From the NCBI GenBank assembly GCA_030612385.1, contig JAUWNZ010000094.1, positions 1 through 5,603 of the forward strand: DNA of 5,603 nt. The letters run 5' to 3'. Below the pieces are notes generated by a model. The model was given only the letters and a program-made list of their open reading frames with translations, ran no database searches and was not told the origin of the DNA. This DNA is from Pseudomonadota bacterium (GTDB lineage: Bacteria > Desulfobacterota > Syntrophia > Syntrophales > JADFWA01). Shown one piece after another: positions 1 through 5,183 of the stretch (within the stretch, counting starts at the first letter, position 1; each line of letters starts with the position of its first letter). A program made the translations under genes and the position numbers.

Positions 1-795
1 TCCGGCCATGATAAACAGCATCGGCAACTGCATCAACATCATCTTGTGTGCCGATGGTATCTCCGTCATTGCTGCGGCTATCGCTATCGCCGCAACAACC
101 GAACCACAATAGGATTCGTAAAGGTCTGCGCCCATGCCGGCGATGTCACCCACATTATCGCCGACGTTGTCGGCGATAACCCCAGGGTTTCTCGGGTCAT
201 CTTCAGGAATACCCGCCTCCATCTTTCCAACCAGATCAGATCCCACATCGGCAGTCTTCGTAAATATGCCACCTCCAACACGGGCAAATAGAGCAATCGA
301 TGAGGCGCCCATGGCGAAACCATTGATCACCACAGGATCCTTTCCCGAAAAGAAATAGAAAAATACACCAAGTCCGAGCAGTCCGAGACTGGCAACGGAC
401 AGTCCCATCACGGACCCGCCGAAAAAGGCCACAGTCAAAGCCTTGGCCTGGCCGTGTTCCACGGCGGCCTGGGCCGTCCTCGCATTGGAATAGGTCGCCG
501 CCTGCATCCCGAATACACCTGCCAGCATAGAGCAGACAGCACCCGTCAAAAAGGCCACGGATGACATCCTTGACTCTAAGGCAAAGAAGAGTATAAGGAA
601 AACTACAACAATAAATATCACTATGATCTTATACTCCCTCTTCAAAAACACCATGGCGCCTTCGTGTATCCTGTTCATGATTTCCGTCATGGTTTCATTA
701 CCGGAAGGGAATGTCATAACGTATTTGTAAATAATGTACGCTAATATCAACCCGATAATGCCCAATAATGCCGAGTAATTTACCAAATTTCCCAT
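1..795 (-). CDS. hppA: Membrane-bound ion-translocating pyrophosphatase, N-terminal part
   Basis: This membrane enzyme hydrolyses pyrophosphate and uses the energy to pump H+ or Na+ across the cytoplasmic membrane. Only the first 265 codons are present; the gene continues past the left edge, and family members are usually about 650-800 residues. Hydrophobic segments appear near residues 8-26, 57-74, 79-97, 118-148 and 156-172. The substrate- and Mg-binding region is intact: DVGSDLVGK at 183-191, EDDPRNP at 198-204 and the paired DNVGDNVGD acidic motif at 209-217. NARTAQAA at 104-111 also fits the family. The ATG at 795 is the only ATG in frame here because an in-frame TGA lies three codons upstream. 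It starts 9 bases after the pth stop, so the two are probably co-transcribed. The residues that separate K+-dependent from K+-independent and Na+ from H+ types lie outside the window, so the pumped ion cannot be told. Confidence 0.95.
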   Translation of the reverse strand, partial: MGNLVNYSALLGIIGLILAYIIYKYVMTFPSGNETMTEIMNRIHEGAMVFLKREYKIIVIFIVVVFLILFFALESRMSSVAFLTGAVCSMLAGVFGMQAATYSNARTAQAAVEHGQAKALTVAFFGGSVMGLSVASLGLLGLGVFFYFFSGKDPVVINGFAMGASSIALFARVGGGIFTKTADVGSDLVGKMEAGIPEDDPRNPGVIADNVGDNVGDIAGMGADLYESYCGSVVAAIAIAAAMTEIPSAHKMMLMQLPMLFIMAG

Positions 796-804
796 AACCT
801 CTGT

Positions 805-1395
805 TCATACCTCCTTCTCTGATTTATTATTGTTCCTGACATTAAACTTACACATAGCCGACTGAGCACCGGATGAAATAATCTCCGCCACAGCATCACA
901 CGCCCTTGAGACAATGCCCGGTAGAATCTCCATCTCTCCCTCAGTAAAACTCTCAAGCACATATCCGTTGACCATCTCCTTAAATGCCGGTTTCCCAATG
1001 CCGAGCCTGACCTTGTTAAACCCGGATTCGTCAAGATGGTCGATTATGGATATCAGTCCCTTATGCCCCCCATGACCCCCACCCGTCTTTATTCTGACAC
1101 TGCTCAGCGGAAGATCAAGATCGTCATGCACTACTATTAAATCATCAAGGTCTGTTTTAAAATACCGGACAAGTTTTTTGACGGCTGCGCCGCTCCGGTT
1201 CATAAATGTCAGAGGTTGAGCCAGAACAACGGTCAAACCAGCAATACTTCCTTTCCCAAGACAGGAGTCAAATCCCTTACGGCGAATATCAATACCTTGC
1301 CTTTTTGCCAGTTCATCCAGAACCAGAAATCCTATATTGTGCCTGCTTAACCGGTATCCGGCGCCCGGATTTCCTAACCCAACAATCAGCTTCAC
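805..1395 (-). CDS. pth: Peptidyl-tRNA hydrolase
   Basis: This cytoplasmic esterase cleaves peptidyl-tRNA that drops off ribosomes, freeing the tRNA for reuse. The product is 196 residues, normal for bacterial Pth. Signature residues are in place: GLGNPG at 6-11, RHNIGF at 18-23 with the catalytic His19, FMN at 64-66, HDDLDLP at 90-96 with the catalytic Asp91, and GGGHGGHKG at 105-113. E. coli has Asn at the position of Lys112. I chose the GTG at 1395 because VKLIVGLGNPG matches the family N-terminus and AAGGA sits 6 bases upstream. The frame stays open to an ATG at 1536, but that extension reads through intergenic repeats and has no family resemblance. It lies 298 bases downstream of rplY across a repeat-rich spacer and ends 9 bases before hppA. 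Confidence 0.96.
   Translation of the reverse strand: MKLIVGLGNPGAGYRLSRHNIGFLVLDELAKRQGIDIRRKGFDSCLGKGSIAGLTVVLAQPLTFMNRSGAAVKKLVRYFKTDLDDLIVVHDDLDLPLSSVRIKTGGGHGGHKGLISIIDHLDESGFNKVRLGIGKPAFKEMVNGYVLESFTEGEMEILPGIVSRACDAVAEIISSGAQSAMCKFNVRNNNKSEKEV
810..814 (-). promoter_or_regulatory. Ribosome binding site candidate for hppA
   Basis: A strong GGAGG lies inside the last codons of pth, 14 bases ahead of the hppA ATG at 795, which is longer than the usual 5-9. A second, weaker AGAGG at 798-802 is only 2 bases from the ATG, which is too close. Neither spacing is ideal. Translation may rely on coupling to the ribosome that terminates on pth. Confidence 0.4.
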
Positions 1396-1401
1396 CGGAG
1401 T

Positions 1402-1406
1402 TCCTT
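1402..1406 (-). promoter_or_regulatory. Ribosome binding site that fixes the GTG start of pth
   Basis: AAGGA is placed 6 bases ahead of the GTG at 1395. It supports this GTG over the farther upstream ATG at 1536, whose extension would translate repeat DNA. Confidence 0.65.
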
Positions 1407-1449
1407 GTAAGCATTCACGGAAATTAGAAACCGGAAATTTAGAGCTTTC

Positions 1450-1479
1450 GATGGATTCGCTTCGCTTAATCCACCCTAC
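1450..1479. repeat. GTAGGGTGGATT-type palindromic intergenic repeat
   Basis: Read on the minus strand this begins GTAGGGTGGATT and closes with AATCCATC. The stem is TGGATT/AATCCA (1452-1457 with 1468-1473) around a 10-base loop containing two GCG/CGC words (CGCTTCGCTT on the plus strand). Elements of this form are, from memory, scattered between genes in many bacteria, including cyanobacteria and proteobacteria. It is a single copy here, so the family assignment is by resemblance only. Confidence 0.5.
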
Positions 1480-1507
1480 AAACTTATTAAGATAAATATT
1501 AAATTTT

Positions 1508-1592
1508 AAAATGAAAAACGTAAAATGAAAAAACACCCTGTATTTCTCATTTTAGTATTTGCATTTCTCAATGTTCAATGTTCAATGTTCAT
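1508..1592. repeat. Facing heptamer arrays forming an imperfect inverted repeat
   Basis: The left arm (1508-1535) is four AT-rich heptamers: AAAATGA, AAAACGT, AAAATGA, AAAAACA. The right arm (1544-1592) is seven heptamers on the opposite strand sense: TTCTCAT, TTTAGTA, TTTGCAT, TTCTCAA, then TGTTCAA twice and TGTTCAT. Bases 1509-1532 pair with 1543-1566 at 19 of 24 positions around a 10-base loop. The last three units carry the same CAATGTT word seen as AACATTG at 4978-4991. It sits in the transcribed spacer between rplY and pth. Confidence 0.7.
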
Positions 1593-1638
1593 TTGGGGCA
1601 GTATCTCTACGCCTGCACTGCTTTGTGGGGACTACCCA

Positions 1639-1694
1639 AATTTCTAATTCCCAATTTCAAGTTTCAAGCCGTGAACGGCTACAGTCCCTTAGAT
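1639..1694. repeat. Degenerate heptamer run with a palindrome after rplY
   Basis: Successive 7-base units AATTTCT, AATTCCC, AATTTCA, AGTTTCA lead into the palindrome AGCCGT-GA-ACGGCT (1667-1680) and then the word AGTCCCTTAG (1683-1692) next to the rplY stop. TTTCTAATT at 1641-1649 is the exact reverse complement of AATTAGAAA at 1422-1430, giving an outer inverted repeat that encloses the spacer. The palindrome has a two-base loop and no T-run on either side, so I do not call it a terminator. Confidence 0.5.
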
Positions 1695-2332
1695 TACTTT
1701 CCTTCATTATCTTCTTTTTCCAGTTCTTCACCCTTTTCTTCCGGCAGTTCCTCGATTTTCTCTTCTTCAACTTCCTGGACCGCTCTTGCGACAGAGATCG
1801 CCACTATTCTTACATCCGGGGGATCAAGTATCTCTATTCCTTCCCCAAGCACAACATCTCCCGCTTTAATTGAATCTCCTATATCCAGTTTGCTGATATC
1901 AATTTCAATAGTATCAGGAAGTAAAAACGGCAGGCCGGAGACCTTTAGGTGTCTCTTTGAAAATTGCAAAATCCCACCGGCCTCCATGCCTGCGGACTGC
2001 CCTGTAAGATTAATCGGGATATCCATCACAAGATTGTGATCCATCCGGATTTCACAAAAATCGGCATGCAGAGGGTTTCTGCTTACTGGCTCAATCTGAA
2101 GCTCTTTCACTATCGACAGCTTCTCGAATTTACCGTCATCATCCTCGATCATGAGCTTTATATACTCTGTTCCTGATAATCCGGTCATGTCGGAGGAATT
2201 TACGGTCAGCAGAATTGATTCCGCTCCGGGACCATAAAAAACTGCCGGTATCAGACCTCTTTCTCTAAATCTCCTGGCAGGCCCTTTTCCGGATTCCCTG
2301 CGGGTATGAGCTTTTAACTCTACCGTTTCCAT
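1694..2332 (-). CDS. rplY: 50S ribosomal protein L25 / Ctc-type general stress protein
   Basis: This protein binds 5S rRNA in the large ribosomal subunit. At 212 residues it is the long, two-domain form (TL5/CTC) rather than the about 95-residue E. coli form. The N-terminal L25 domain (about 1-93) shows ESGKGPARRFRERGLIPAVFYGPG at 13-36, split as a basic RNA-binding stretch followed by the conserved PAVFYG turn. The C-terminal beta domain (about 98-185) contains GMEAGGIL at 115-122 and LPDTIEIDISKLDIGDSI at 138-155. A Glu/Lys-rich tail (187-212) follows, as is usual in the Ctc type. The ATG at 2332 has GAGAGG upstream overlapping the prs stop, and only 14 bases separate the two genes, so co-transcription with prs is likely. 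Confidence 0.96.
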   Translation of the reverse strand: METVELKAHTRRESGKGPARRFRERGLIPAVFYGPGAESILLTVNSSDMTGLSGTEYIKLMIEDDDGKFEKLSIVKELQIEPVSRNPLHADFCEIRMDHNLVMDIPINLTGQSAGMEAGGILQFSKRHLKVSGLPFLLPDTIEIDISKLDIGDSIKAGDVVLGEGIEILDPPDVRIVAISVARAVQEVEEEKIEELPEEKGEELEKEDNEGK

Positions 2333-2346
2333 ATACTTAACCTCTC

Positions 2347-3288
2347 CTAAATAAAGAGTGAACTTACAGAATCATTATAATAAATTCTTCTGACCGCCTC
2401 GCTTAAGAGTCCGGAGACTGAAAGAACTTTGATTCGCTTGCAGGATATTGCCTTTTCATGCAAGGGGATGGTATCGGTTACTATGACCTCTTTGATATTG
2501 GAATTATTGATCCTCTCCATTGCCGGTCCCGACAGAACAGCATGTGTACAGCAAACTAAAACTCCGTTTGCGCCTTCATCTCCGAGGGCATCGGCGGCCT
2601 GAACGACGGTGCCGGCAGTGTCGATCATATCATCGAGAACTATCACCATCTTACCTTTTACATCACCGATGATATTCATGACCTGCGATTCATTCGGTCC
2701 CTCTCTTCTCTTATCGATAATTGCAAGACTTGCCCCCAGTCTTTTTCCGAAGGCTCTCGCCCTTTCAACACCACCGGTGTCGGGAGAAACAATAACCATA
2801 TTGTCCTGGTAATTTTTATTTATATAATCCAGGAGTACCGGGGTTCCAAAGAGGTTATCGACTGGAATATTAAAAAACCCCTGTATCTGACCGGCATGGA
2901 GGTCCATCGAGAGGATACGGTCAGCGCCCGCAACGGTGATCAAATCAGCGACAAGCTTTGCCGAAATCGGCGCCCTGGGAGCCACTTTTCTATCCTGCCT
3001 TGCATAACCATAATAGGGAATGACAGCAGTTATTCTATCTGCGGATGCCCTCTTCATGGCATCTATCAAGATCAAGAGCTCCATACAGTTGTCATTCACG
3101 GGAGGGCAAGTCGATTGAATAATAAAGACATCCATCCCCCTCACGTTTTCATCGATTTCAACCCTTGTCTCGCCATCGCTGAATGTTGTCACTCTCGCCT
3201 TTCCAAGAGACACTTCAAGCTTCTCGCTTATCTTCTCTGCGAGGGCCGGATTCGAATTTCCGGAAAATATTCTCATTCTTTCAAGCAT
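2347..3288 (-). CDS. prs: Ribose-phosphate pyrophosphokinase (PRPP synthetase), class I
   Basis: This enzyme makes 5-phosphoribosyl 1-diphosphate from ribose 5-phosphate and ATP, feeding purine, pyrimidine, histidine, tryptophan and NAD synthesis. The 313-residue length is typical. Visible motifs are [10 protein letters not shown] at 8-17, FSDGE at 36-40, the ATP-contacting [11 protein letters not shown] at 91-101, [11 protein letters not shown] at 129-139 with the metal/ATP His131, the catalytic flexible-loop DKRREG at 192-197, and the PRPP-binding loop DDMIDTAGT at 219-227. I chose the first ATG (3288) because GGAG lies 6 bases upstream. Met5 is a possible but badly spaced alternative. The start is only 26 bases after the end of tRNA-Gln, so processing of a shared transcript would leave a very short mRNA leader. 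All residues expected of an active enzyme that I can check are present. Confidence 0.97.
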   Translation of the reverse strand: MLERMRIFSGNSNPALAEKISEKLEVSLGKARVTTFSDGETRVEIDENVRGMDVFIIQSTCPPVNDNCMELLILIDAMKRASADRITAVIPYYGYARQDRKVAPRAPISAKLVADLITVAGADRILSMDLHAGQIQGFFNIPVDNLFGTPVLLDYINKNYQDNMVIVSPDTGGVERARAFGKRLGASLAIIDKRREGPNESQVMNIIGDVKGKMVIVLDDMIDTAGTVVQAADALGDEGANGVLVCCTHAVLSGPAMERINNSNIKEVIVTDTIPLHEKAISCKRIKVLSVSGLLSEAVRRIYYNDSVSSLFI

Positions 3289-3314
3289 TTAATTCTCCAG
3301 CGAAGCATACCTAT

Positions 3315-3389
3315 TGGCTGGGGCGGGAGGATTCGAACCTCCGTATGCAAGAACCAAAGTCTTGTGTCTTACCGCTTGACGACGCCCCA
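3315..3389 (-). tRNA. tRNA-Gln (anticodon TTG)
   Basis: The minus strand folds into a full cloverleaf. The acceptor stem TGGGGCG pairs with CGCCCCA over all 7 positions, with the U1-A72 pair typical of tRNA-Gln. The D stem is GTC/GAC, the anticodon stem CAAGA/TCTTG encloses the loop CTTTGGT (anticodon TTG), and the T arm is GGAGG-TTCGAAT-CCTCC. The discriminator is G and the CCA end is encoded (3315-3317). It lies between ispE and prs, all in the same direction, consistent with a shared transcript cut by RNase P and 3' nucleases. Confidence 0.97.
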
Positions 3390-3398
3390 ACAAGAAAT

Positions 3399-3454
3399 GG
3401 TTCAAGGTTCACGGTTCAAAGTCGACCGTTTTTTAGCCACTGAACCGTGAACCT
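3399..3454. repeat. GGTTCAC heptamers forming a perfect 14-base inverted repeat
   Basis: Three tandem heptamers GGTTCAA, GGTTCAC, GGTTCAA (3399-3419) face two in the opposite sense, TGAACCG and TGAACCT (3441-3454). Bases 3405-3418 are the exact reverse complement of 3441-3454, with a 22-base loop between. No T-run follows the stem on either strand, so it is not a standard terminator. It lies just upstream of the tRNA-Gln gene in the ispE-to-tRNA spacer. Confidence 0.75.
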
Positions 3455-3473
3455 GAATAGTTACGCACGGACA

Positions 3474-3506
3474 AACCTGTCTGCGTGCAACGCACAGGCA
3501 GGCACG
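3474..3506. repeat. Imperfect GC-rich hairpin in the ispE-tRNA spacer
   Basis: CCTGTCTGCG (about 3476-3485) can pair with CGCACAGGCAGG (about 3491-3502) across a short TGCAA loop if a small bulge is allowed. The words CCTG and CAGG recur. It is more GC-rich than the surrounding spacer and would be in the transcript if ispE and tRNA-Gln are read together. No T-run follows. It could be a scattered intergenic element or simply a structured spacer. Confidence 0.35.
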
Positions 3507-3533
3507 AACTTCACAATTAAGGGACTATAATAG

Positions 3534-4373
3534 TCAATTGACCGAGCGTGCCCTGAATACGGACCACTTTCCCTCCGCCCTTAGTTTTTCTTCCGCATCC
3601 AACGCGCTTTTTTCATCTGCGAATACCCCGAAGACCGTCGGCCCGCTTCCTGACATCAGAGAACCGAGGGCGCCTTGTGCTATTAATAGTTGTTTTATCT
3701 TTTGAAGTATAGGATGCAACTTTATAGTTACTCTTTCCAGGTCATTATGCAACGCCCTTACAACACCATCTACTGTACAAAACCTGGGAACTGTAAACTT
3801 TTTTTCTTTAGTTGTCAATCTTAAATTGAGGCCCCCATAAATCATTTTTGTTGAAACCTCGAAAAGCGGGTTTATCAGGACGAACCACAACCGGGGAATA
3901 TTTCCTGCGACCTGAAGACGGTCACCGATACCGAAGGCCCAGGCTGTTTTGCCGAGAACAAAGAAGGGAACATCAGCCCCAAGTCCTGCCCCTATTTCCA
4001 TCAGATCCTGAGCGCTGTAATTAAACTCCATCAGATCATTTAGTGTCATCAGGGTCGTAGCGGCATTTGAGCTCCCGCCGCCTAATCCTGCTGCTACCGG
4101 TATCCCCTTCTTGATTATGATTTCCACACCCGCAGAGCAGGATGCATGTAACAAAAGGGACTTCGCGGCCTTATGGACGATATTGCCCTCATTTTCCGGA
4201 AGTGTTGATCCGGGACATTTCACCACAATTCCCTCGTCTCTCGGAGAAAACTCCATTTCGTCATAGAGGCTTATCCTCTGCATCAGGGTAGCTATACTAT
4301 GATAGCCGTCCTCTCTCTTTCCCAGTACCCTCAGATAAAGATTCACCTTTGCCGGCGACGCTCTTTTTATCAT
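3534..4373 (-). CDS. ispE: 4-diphosphocytidyl-2-C-methyl-D-erythritol kinase
   Basis: IspE phosphorylates the 2-hydroxyl of CDP-methylerythritol with ATP in the non-mevalonate (MEP) route to isoprenoids, in the cytoplasm. It is a GHMP-family kinase. The 279 residues match the usual 280-300. Motifs in order are SPAKVNLYL at 6-14 with the catalytic Lys9, GYH at 23-25, the ATP-binding glycine-rich loop PVAAGLGGGSSNAA at 92-105, GADVPFF at 132-138 with the catalytic Asp134, and the C-terminal GHMP motif SGSGPTVFG at 241-249. The ATG overlaps the stop of the DUF1844 gene upstream (ATGA), which points to translational coupling. No strong ribosome binding site is seen before it. A 13-base near-palindrome, GACTATAATAGTC (3523-3535), overlaps its stop. 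Confidence 0.97.
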   Translation of the reverse strand: MIKRASPAKVNLYLRVLGKREDGYHSIATLMQRISLYDEMEFSPRDEGIVVKCPGSTLPENEGNIVHKAAKSLLLHASCSAGVEIIIKKGIPVAAGLGGGSSNAATTLMTLNDLMEFNYSAQDLMEIGAGLGADVPFFVLGKTAWAFGIGDRLQVAGNIPRLWFVLINPLFEVSTKMIYGGLNLRLTTKEKKFTVPRFCTVDGVVRALHNDLERVTIKLHPILQKIKQLLIAQGALGSLMSGSGPTVFGVFADEKSALDAEEKLRAEGKWSVFRARSVN

Positions 4374-4780
4374 TTATTCTCTTTCTCTTTTACATATCTC
4401 ATTCTCAATTCGAAAAGAATCCCGTCCAATAATTCCTTTTCTCTATCATCAAGGTTACCCTCTGTTTTTTCTTTGAGCATGTTCAAAATATCTATGGTCT
4501 GTTTTGCGGCAGCAAGATCTCTTTTTGTTTCTTTGGATCCCGGGTCGGGGAAATCACCAAAATGATACATCGCCGAAGTGCTCAAAGAAAGCAGAAAGCT
4601 GGGGAAGTTAATCTCCGGCAAAGGGGCTTTTTCTTTAGCCTCCCTTTTTGGAGGTTGCTCTTCCTCAACTGTTTCCTTTTCTTTCGCTTTTCCTGGTTCC
4701 GTCGGTCGAACTTCTCCCGATTTATCGAACATCCGTTTATCCTTAATTACGAACCCCTCTTCTTCCGGATCTTTTTCCAT
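4370..4780 (-). CDS. DUF1844-family protein of unknown function
   Basis: No biochemical role is established for this family as far as I know. The 136-residue product has a charged, probably disordered N-terminal part (1-53, rich in Glu and Lys, with PPK) followed by the conserved domain at about 57-131. That domain shows INFPSFLLSLSTSAMYHFGDFPDP at 57-80, split as a hydrophobic helix plus a PDP turn, then LAAAKQTIDILNMLKEKTEGNL at 89-110 and LRMRYV at 125-130. There is no signal peptide. The ATG at 4780 has AGGAGG about 5 bases upstream. It is the first gene behind the promoter at 4821-4850 and overlaps ispE by 4 bases. The ispE neighbourhood, which I also recall in related bacteria, suggests a housekeeping role, but this is inference. 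Confidence 0.85.
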   Translation of the reverse strand: MEKDPEEEGFVIKDKRMFDKSGEVRPTEPGKAKEKETVEEEQPPKREAKEKAPLPEINFPSFLLSLSTSAMYHFGDFPDPGSKETKRDLAAAKQTIDILNMLKEKTEGNLDDREKELLDGILFELRMRYVKEKENK

Positions 4781-4820
4781 ATTCCCCTCCTTTCGTAAAT
4801 ATAGAACTTCATTTCGATAA

Positions 4821-4850
4821 AGTTTACAAAAGTAAATAAAAGATTGTCAA
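4821..4850 (-). promoter_or_regulatory. Sigma70-type promoter for the DUF1844-ispE operon
   Basis: On the minus strand a perfect -35 box TTGACA (4845-4850) is followed after 18 bases by TAAACT (4821-4826), which matches the -10 consensus at 4 of 6 positions. The spacer is AT-rich. Transcription would begin near 4813, leaving a leader of about 33 bases that includes the AGGAGG site ahead of the ATG at 4780. Confidence 0.6.
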
Positions 4851-4875
4851 GCCATTCTGTTTCATTAGGTTGTTT

Positions 4876-4914
4876 AGGCTGAAAGCAGTAAGGCTATTAG
4901 TCCCTTAGTCGTAA
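4876..4914. repeat. Degenerate heptamer stretch, left copy of a flanking direct repeat
   Basis: AGGCTGAAAGCAGTAAGG (4876-4893) matches AGGCTGAAGGCTGTTAGG (5219-5236) at 15 of 18 positions in the same orientation, so the pair brackets the inverted heptamer arrays between them. It continues into AGTCCCTTAG (4899-4908), a word also present at 1683-1692, with nine bases of it on the other strand at 3518-3526. Confidence 0.5.
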
Positions 4915-4963
4915 AGTTCTTGCAAAAATGGCAAAAGAATCGTACTGAACATATTAAAAGATG

Positions 4964-5012
4964 AACGTCCAACATAGAACATTGAACATTGAACATCGAA
5001 CGTCGAACAATG
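4964..5012. repeat. Seven tandem AACATTG-type heptamers (left outer arm)
   Basis: Seven consecutive 7-base units each start with AAC: AACGTCC, AACATAG, AACATTG, AACATTG, AACATCG, AACGTCG, AACAATG. The phase is unbroken for 49 bases. GAACGTCCAACAT at 4963-4975 is the exact reverse complement of 5151-5163, so this array is one arm of a large inverted repeat. Open reading frames across it have no start signal or recognisable product. Confidence 0.85.
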
Positions 5013-5039
5013 ATGTCGCTTCGCTACTTAAATTATTCT

Positions 5040-5118
5040 AACATCGAATACAGAATATTCAACAGCTATTTCTGTTTCTTCATCTTCCCCCATTCAATAT
5101 TTAATATTCGATGTTCGT
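5040..5118. repeat. Inner inverted repeat of AT-rich heptamers
   Basis: AACATCG, AATACAG, AATATTC (5040-5060) face CATTCAA, TATTTAA, TATTCGA, TGTTCGT (5091-5118). Apart from a three-base mismatch block and one further mismatch, AACATCGAATA...AATATT pairs with AATATT...TATTCGATGTT. This pair is nested within the outer arms at 4964-5012 and 5142-5183, giving a layered palindrome. Confidence 0.7.
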
Positions 5119-5141
5119 CTCTTTTCTCGCCTTTTCCCATT

Positions 5142-5183
5142 CAACATTCGATGTTGGACGTTCGATGTTCGATGTTCATTCTT
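5142..5183. repeat. Six tandem CGATGTT-type heptamers (right outer arm)
   Basis: Units CAACATT, CGATGTT, GGACGTT, CGATGTT, CGATGTT, CATTCTT run in one 7-base phase. They are the opposite-strand version of the AACATCG/AACGTCC units at 4964-5012. The exact 13-base match is 5151-5163 against 4963-4975. Confidence 0.8.

Noticed and set aside
1497..1525. Promoter for pth within the spacer (TTTACG, 17 bases, TAATAT on the minus strand)
   Set aside because: Both boxes are weak and lie in AT-rich repeat DNA where such matches arise by chance.
1396..1536. In-frame N-terminal extension of pth to an ATG at 1536
   Set aside because: It translates repeat DNA into a sequence unlike any Pth N-terminus, and the GTG at 1395 has a well-placed AAGGA and the family start VKLIVGLGNPG.
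1667..1680. Rho-independent terminator after rplY
   Set aside because: The palindrome has a 2-base loop, short arms and no T-run downstream on the minus strand.
3315..3389. tRNA-Gln as a phage or island attachment site
   Set aside because: No integrase, no repeated tRNA 3' end and no foreign genes are present in the window; neighbours on both sides are housekeeping genes.
3405..3454. Rho-independent terminator after ispE
   Set aside because: The stem is strong, but the 22-base loop is long and no T-run follows on either strand.
4964..5183. Possible CRISPR array
   Set aside because: Units are 7 bases, adjacent and without unique spacers, and arms are inverted. No cas gene is present.
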